NCBI GenBank assembly: GCA_002189035.1
Contig: NEEC01000462.1
Span: forward strand, 1 to 27,686
Direction: 5' to 3'
Length of the DNA stretch: 27,686 nt
Source of the DNA: Utricularia gibba
Lineage: Eukaryota; Streptophyta; Magnoliopsida; Lamiales; Lentibulariaceae
In this document: positions 21,702 through 27,686 of the stretch, piece by piece
Layout: each line of letters starts with the position of its first letter
Position numbering within the stretch: position 1 is the stretch's first letter
Notes under the pieces: model-generated
What the model was told of the DNA's origin: nothing
What the model saw: only the letters and a program-made list of their open reading frames with translations
Databases searched by the model: none
Translations under genes and position numbers: made by a program

Positions 21702-23559
21702 TAACTTCAATAACTGCATCACGATTTTCGTCGAGTAGGACCCGATGTGGCAAAGGAGTCAGACCGAACCTTGGTCAGAACGAAGTTCCAACGACATCAC
21801 CCGCCCAAAAACGACAAGCTTTTCCTTGAGAAAACATGTAGGCAGCCTATTAAAACCCAACGTTAATAAATGCATCAAGTTTTTTGCCGAGCTACAAATG
21901 ACTATGGGCCCGAGCTCGACTCGACCTCCTGCTCGATACCGTTGCCCCACGAGAGCGCCTCCTCAAATATAAAGCATGCGGTTGAGAAAACCATTTTGGT
22001 GCTCATGAAATCCTAACTTCAATAACTGCATCACGATTTTCGTCGAGTAGGACCGATGTGGCAAAGGAGTCAGACCGAACCTTGGGTCAGAACGAAGTTC
22101 CAACGACATCACCCGCCCAAAACGACAAGCTTTTCCTTGAGAAAACCATGTAGGCAGCCTATTAAAACCAACGTTAATAAATGCATCAAGTTTTTTGCCG
22201 AGCTACAAATGACTATGGGCCCGAGCTCGACTCGACCTCCTGCTCGATACCGTTGCCCACGAGAGCGCCTCCTCAAATATAAAGCATGCGGTTGAGAAAA
22301 CCATTTTGGGTGCTCATGAAATCCTAACTTCAATAACTGCATCACGATTTTCGTCGAGTAGGACCCGATTGGCAAAGGAGTCAGACGAACCTTGGGTCAG
22401 AACGAAGTTCCCAACGACATCACCCGCCCAGAAACGACAAGCTTTTCCTTGAGAAACATGTAGGCAGCCTATTAACCAACGTTAATAAATGCATCAATTT
22501 TTTTGCCGGGCTACAAATGACTCTGGGCCCGAGCTCGACTCGACCTCCTGCTCGATACCGTTGCCCCACGAGAGCGCCTCAAATATAAAGCATGCGGTTG
22601 AGAAAACCATTTTGGGTGCTCATGAATCCTAACTTCAATAACTGCATCACGATTTTCGTCGAGTAGGACCCGATGTGGCAAAGGAGTCAGACCGAACCTT
22701 GGGTCAGAACGAAGTTCCCAACGACATCACCCGCCAAAACGACAAGCTTTTCCTTGAGAAACATGTAGGCAGCCTAATAAACCAACGTTAATAAATGCAT
22801 CAATTTTTTGCCGGGCTACAAATGACTCTGGGCCCGAGCTCGACTCGACCTCCTGCTCGATACCGTTGCCCCACGAGAGCGCCTCCTCAAATATAAAGCA
22901 TGCGGTTGAGAAAACCATTTTGGGTGCTCATGAAATCCTAACTTCAATAACTGCATCACGATTTTCGTCGAGAGTAGGACCGATTGGCAAAGGAGTCAGA
23001 CCGAACCTTGGGTCAGAACGAAGTTCACAACGACATCACCCGCCCAAAAACGACAAGCTTTTCCTTGAGAAACCTAGGCAGCCTATTAAAACCAACGTTA
23101 ATAAATGCATCAAGTTTTTTGCCGAGCTACAAATGACTATGGGCCCGAGCTCGACTCGACCTCCTGCTCGATACCGTTGCCCCACGAGAGCGCCTTATCA
23201 ATATAAAGCATGCGGTTGAGAAAACCATTTTGGGTGCTCATGAATCCTAACTTCAATAACTGCATCACGATTTTCGTCGAGTAGGACCCGATGTGGCAAA
23301 GGAGTCAGACCGAACCTTGGGTCAGAACGAAGTTCACAACGACATCACCCGCCCAAAAACGACAAGCTTTTCCTTGAGAAAACATGTAGGCAGCCTATTA
23401 AAACCAACGTTAATAAATGCATCAAGTTTTTTGCCGAGCTACAAATGACTATGGGCCCGAGCTCGACTCGACCTCCTGCTCGATACCGTTGCCCCACGAG
23501 AGCGCCTATCAAATATAAAGCATGCGGTTGAGAAAACCATTTTGGGTGCTCATGAATCC
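21702..23559. repeat. Homogenised monomers, B-A-C-C-A-B
   Basis: Monomers start at 21702 (B), 22014 (A/B), 22325 (C), 22630 (C), 22939 (A-like) and 23248 (B). All have cctgctcg and gcggttg, and all but the copy at 22325 (shortened to gagcgcctcaaat) have gagcgcct followed by cctc, tatc or atc. A- and B-derived copies are nearly identical outside cccgatgtgg/cgattgg and the aa-tgtagg site. The copy at 22939 has a two-base ag insertion (gtcgagagtagg, around 22970) inside the otherwise invariant core. Confidence 0.75.
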
Positions 23560-23866
23560 TAACTTCAATAACTGCATCACGATTTTCGTCGAGTAGGACC
23601 CGATGTGGCAAAGGAGTCAGACCGAACCTTGGTCAGAACGAAGTTCCAAAAGACATCACCCGCCAGAAACGACAAGCTTTTCCTTGAGAAACCATGTAGG
23701 CAGCCTATTAAAACCCAACGTTAATAAATGCATCAATTTTTTGCCGGCTAAAAATGACTCTGGGAGCGAGCTCGACTCGACCTTTGCTCGATACCGTGCC
23801 CCACGAGAGCGCCTCCTCAAATATAAAGCATGCGATTGAAAACCATTTTGGGTGCTCATGAAATCC
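23560..23866. repeat. Isolated D-like monomer in the homogenised region
   Basis: This copy has gttccaaaagac, ccatgtagg, gccggctaaaa, ctctgggagcgag, cctttgctcg, accgtgcccc and gcgattg, all D features last seen strongly before 11 kb. It has cacgagag and aaatata instead of cactagag and aactaca, like the eroded D at 10900. It is about 10.8 kb from the nearest clear D-derived monomer to the left (12767). It is either a relic of a former quartet or a later transfer from another part of the array. Confidence 0.8.
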
Positions 23867-26659
23867 TAACTTCAATAACTGCATCACGATTTTCGTCGAG
23901 TAGGACCGATTTGGCAAAGGAGACAGACCGAACCTTGGTCAGAACGAAGTTCACAACGACATCACCCGCCCAAAAACGACAAGCTTTTCCTTGAGAAAAC
24001 ATTTAGGCAGCCTATTAAAACCAACGTTAATAAATGCATCAAGTTTTTTGCCGAGCTACAAATGACTATGGGCCCGAGCTCGACTCGACCTCCTGCTCGA
24101 TACCGTTGCCCCACGAGAGCGCCTATCAAATATAAAGCATGCGGTTGAGAAAACCATTTTGGGTGCTCATGAATCCTAACTTCAATAACTGCATCACGAT
24201 TTTCGTCGAGTAGGACCCGATGTGGCAAAGGAGTCAGACGAACCTTGGGTCAGAACGAAGTTCCCAACGACATCACCCGCCAGAAACGACAAGCTTTTCC
24301 TTGAGAAACTATGTAGGCAGCCTAATAAACCAACGTTAATAAATGCATCAATTTTTTTGCCGGGCTACAAATGACTCTGGGCCCGAGCTCGACTCGACCT
24401 CCTGCTCGATACCGTTGCCCCACGAGAGCGCCTCCTCAAATATAAAGCATGCGGTTGAGAAAACCATTTTGGGTGCTCATGAATCCTAACTTCAATAACT
24501 GCATCACGATTTTCGTCGAGTAGGACCCGATGTGGCAAAGGAGTCAGACCGAACCTTGGGTCAGAACGAAGTTCACAACGACATCACCCGCCCAAAAACG
24601 ACAAGCTTTTCCTTGAGAAACCATGTAGGCAGCCTATTAAAACCAACGTTAATAAATGCATCAAGTTTTTTGCCGAGCTACAAATGACTATGGGCCCGAG
24701 CTCGACTCGACCTCCTGCTCGATACCGTTGCCCCACGAGAGCGCCTTATCAAATATAAAGCATGCGGTTGAGAAAACCATTTTGGGTGCTCATGAATCCT
24801 AACTTCAATAACTGCATCACGATTTTCGTCGAGTAGGACCCGATGTGGCAAAGGAGTCAGACCGAACCTTGGGTCAGAACGAAGTTCACAACGACATCAC
24901 CCGCCAAAACGACAAGCTTTTCCTTGAGAAAACATGTAGGCAGCCTATTAAACCAACGTTAATAAATGCATCAAGTTTTTTGCCGAGCTACAAATGACTA
25001 TGGGCCCGAGCTCGACTCGACCTCCTGCTCGATACCGTTGCCCCACGAGAGCGCCTTATCAAATATAAAGCATGCGGTTGAGAAAACCATTTTGGGTGCT
25101 CATGAATCCTAACTTCAATAACTGCATCACGATTTTCGTCGAGTAGGACCCGATGTGGCAAAGGAGTCAGACCGAACCTTGGGTCAGAACGAAGTTCCAA
25201 CGACATCACCCGCCCAAAAACGACAAGCTTTTCCTTGAGAAAACATGTAGGCAGCCTATTAAAAAACCAACGTTAATAAATGCATCAAGTTTTTTGCCGA
25301 GCTACAAATGACTATGGGCCCGAGCTCGACTCGACCTCCTGCTCGATACCGTTGCCCCACGAGAGCGCCTCCTCAAATATAAAGCATGCGGTTGAGAAAA
25401 CCATTTTGGGTGCTCATGAATCCTAACTTCAATAACTGCATCACGATTTTCGTCGAGTAGGACCCGATGTGGCAAAGGAGTCAGACCGAACCTTGGGTCG
25501 AACGAAGTTCCCAACGACATCACCCGCCAGAAACGACAAGCTTTTCCTTGAGAAACATGTAGGCAGCCTAATAAGCCAACGTTAATAAATGCATCAATTT
25601 TTGCCGGGCTACAAATGACTCTGGGCCCGAGCTCGACTCGACCTCCTGCTCGATACCGTTGCCCCACGAGAGCGCCTTATCAAATATAAAGCATGCGGTT
25701 GAGAAAACCATTTTGGGTGCTCATGAATCCTAACTTCAATAACTGCATCACGATTTTCGTCGAGTAGGACCCGATGTGGCAAAGGAGTCAGACCGAACCT
25801 TGGGTCAGAACGAAGTTCACAACGACATCACCCGCCCAAAAACGACAAGCTTTTCCTTGAGAAAACATGTAGGCCTATTAAAACCCAACGTTAATAAATG
25901 CATCAAGTTTTTTGCCGAGCTACAAATGACTATGGGCCCGAGCTCGACTCGACCTCCTGCTCGATACCGTTGCCCCACGAGAGCGCCTCCTCAAATATAA
26001 AGCATGCGGAGAAAACCATTTTGGGTGCTCATGAAATCCTAACTTCAATAACTGCATCACGATTTTCGTCGAGTAGGACCGATTTGGCAAAGGAGACAGA
26101 CCGAACCTTGGGTCAGAACGAAGTTCCACAACGACATCACCCGCCCAAAAACGACAAGCTTTTCCTTGAGAAAACCATGTAGGCAGCCTATTAAAACCAA
26201 CGTTAATAAATGCATCAAGTTTTTTGCCGAGCTACAAATGACTATGGGCCCGAGCTCGACTCGACCTCCTGCTCGATACCGTTGCCCCACGAGAGCCTCC
26301 TCAAATATAAAGCATGCGGTTGAGAAAACCATTTTGGGTGCTCATGAATCCTAACTTCAATAACTGCATCACGATTTTCGTCGAGTAGGACCCGATGTGG
26401 CAAAGGAGTCAGACGAACCTTGGGTCCGAACGAAGTTCCCAACGACATCACCCGCCAGAAACGACAAGCTTTTCCTTGAGAAACTATGTAGGCAGCCTAA
26501 TAACCGAACGTTAATAAATGCATCAATTTTTTGCCGGGCTACAAATGACTCTGGGCCCGAGCTCGACTCGACCTCCTGCTCGATACCGTTGCCCCACGAG
26601 AGCGCCTATCAAATATAAAGCATGCGGTTGAGAAAACCATTTTGGGTGCTCATGAATCC
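23867..26659. repeat. Homogenised A/B/C monomers
   Basis: Monomers start at 23867 (A with gagacag), 24177 (C), 24487 (A/B), 24800 (B), 25110 (B), 25424 (C), 25731 (B), 26040 (A with gagacag) and 26352 (C). The sequence between catcaag and gcatgcgg is almost identical in the A and B copies. The copy at 25110 has an extended A-run (attaaaaaacc near 25260). The copy at 25731 has lost ttg after gcgg (gcggagaaaa near 26006). Confidence 0.75.
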
Positions 26660-27598
26660 TAACTTCAATAACTGCATCACGATTTTCGTCGAGTAGGACC
26701 CGATGTGGCAAAGGAGTCAGACCGAACCTTGGGTCAGAACGAAGTTCACAACGACATCACCCGCCCAAAACGACAAGCTTTTCCTTGAGAAAACCATGTA
26801 GGCAGCCTATTAAAACCAACGTTAATAAATGCATCAAATTTTTTTGCCGAGCTACAAATGACTATGGGCCCGAGCTCGACTCGACCTCCTGCTCGATACC
26901 GTTGCCCCACGAGAGCACCTTATCAAATATAAAGCATGCGGTTGAGAAAACCATTTTGGGTGCTCATGAATCCTAACTTCAATAACTGCATCACGATTTT
27001 CGTCGAGTAGGACCCGATGTGGCAAAGGAGTCAGACCGAACCTTGGGTCAGAACGAAGTTCACAACGACATCACCCGCCCAAAAACGACAAGCTTTTCCT
27101 TGAGAAAACATGTAGGCAGCCTATTAAAAACCAACGTTAATAAATGCATCAAGTTTTTTGCCGAGCTACAAATGACTATGGGCCCGAGCTCGACTCGACC
27201 TCCTGCTCGATACCGTTGCCCCACGAGAGCGCCTCCTCAAATATAAAGCATGCGGTTGAGAAAACCATTTTGGGTGCTCATGAATCCTAACTTCAATAAC
27301 TGCATCACGATTTTCGTCGAGTAGGACCCGATGTGGCAAAGGAGTCAGACGAACCTTGGGTCCGAACGAAGTTCCCAACGACATCACCCCGCCAGAAACG
27401 ACAAGCTTTTCCTTGAGAAACTATGTAGGCAGCCTAATAAACCGAACGTTAATAAATGCATCAATTTTTTTGCCGGCTACAAATGACTCTGGGCCCGAGC
27501 TCGACTCGACCTCCTGCTCGATACCGTTGCCCACGAGAGCGCCTTATCAAATATAAAGCATGCGGTTGAGAAAACCATTTTGGGTGCTCATGATATCC
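26660..27598. repeat. A-B-C triplet at the right end
   Basis: Monomers start at 26660 (A-like, with gagcacc), 26974 (B) and 27288 (C), 939 bp in total. The C copy at 27288 shares cagacgaacc, ggtccgaacg, ctatgtagg and ccgaacgtt with the C copy at 26352, exactly three monomers (936 bp) earlier. This supports a three-monomer higher-order period at this end. Confidence 0.75.
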
Positions 27599-27686
27599 TA
27601 ACTTCAATAACTGCATCACGATTTTCGTCGAGTAGGACCCGATGTGGCAAAGGAGTCAGACCGAACCTTGGGTCAGAACGAAGTTC
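27599..27686. repeat. Partial monomer at the window end
   Basis: The last 88 bases run from taacttcaataactg to gaacgaagttc. The type cannot be decided because the diagnostic gttc-aac site is cut off. It has cccgatgtgg, gagtcag and cttgggtc, and is preceded by gatatcc as in the D copy at 7478. Confidence 0.9.

Larger units (their letters stand above)
1..27686. repeat. Tandem satellite array, about 310-bp monomer, about 89 copies
   Basis: The window is an uninterrupted head-to-tail array. The anchor taacttcaataactg recurs every 303-316 bp from 6 to 27599 (mean 310.0 bp over 89 intervals), with one 273-bp exception. All copies have the same orientation and no unique sequence, transposon, RNA gene or credible protein gene interrupts them. 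Every monomer carries short palindromic sites in fixed order: aagctt, aacgtt (aaccgtt in some A types), atgcat, gggccc and gagctc (variably shortened), gcatgc and tcatga. Both window ends fall inside a monomer, so the array continues on each side. This architecture is typical of eukaryotic heterochromatic satellite. A plant host is an inference and the family name is unknown to me. GC is about 48% in a counted 300-base sample. Confidence 0.99.

Noticed and set aside
1-27686. CRISPR array
   Set aside because: The units are contiguous, about 310 bp and similar along their whole length. There are no short repeats separated by unique spacers and no associated genes.
1-27686. LTR retrotransposon, transposon or ribosomal intergenic spacer repeats
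   Set aside because: There are no terminal repeats, primer-binding sites, polymerase motifs, inverted ends or rRNA sequence anywhere in the window. All bases are accounted for by the satellite monomer.

Overview
The whole window is one satellite-DNA array and I find no gene in it. A unit of about 310 bp is repeated head to tail about 89 times, all in the same orientation, from the first base to the last. I located 90 copies of the anchor taacttcaataactg, or its remnant. The first is at 6 and the last at 27599, so 89 intervals span 27593 bp (mean 310.0 bp). All intervals are 303-316 bp except one of 273 bp. Neither array edge is present, so the true array is longer. Long tandem satellite of this kind points to eukaryotic heterochromatin (pericentromeric, subtelomeric or a knob). 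A plant is my best guess from monomer size and style, but the sequence does not prove it and I do not recognise the family by name. GC is about 48% (143 of 300 counted at 26161-26460).

Each unit is itself an old dimer. Two diverged halves of about 156 bp lie head to tail. They share an exact 14-base core (ttgagaaaaccatt) about 155 bp apart, and 26 of 35 bases match over the best ungapped block. The original repeat was therefore probably near 156 bp, with the 310-bp dimer later becoming the unit of amplification.

Monomers fall into four types by linked variants. A: agatttgg/gagacag, gttcacaac, ccattgagg, catcaag plus T-run, ctatggg, cctactcg, gagcacc. B: caatgtagg or acatgtagg, catcaag plus T-run, ctatggg, cctgctcg, gagcgcctcctc. 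C: gttcccaac, ccagaaac, ctatgtagg, cctaataa, catcaat plus T-run, gccggg, ctctggg, gagtgcc or gagcgccttatc. D: ctatggtcag, gttccaaaagac, ctctgggagcgag, cttttgc, cactagag, aactaca, gcgattg. Some monomers are mosaics of two types.

Layout. 6-1253: A-D dyads. 1254-4360: mixed order. 4361-13071: a higher-order repeat of four monomers, A-B-C-D, of 1238-1250 bp, clean at 4361, 6541, 8721 and 9959, and expanded by one extra B-C pair at 11209-13071. 13072-18611: type D disappears and B-C alternation dominates, with a 39-41 bp internal deletion in one monomer at 16359/16360. 18612-27686: a more uniform A-B-C (about 930 bp) arrangement in which the A-specific variants fade; a single D-like monomer survives at 23560. 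The array thus records successive rounds of unequal exchange and gene conversion, with the right side the more homogenised. Open reading frames on both strands are by-products of the repeat and are not annotated as genes.
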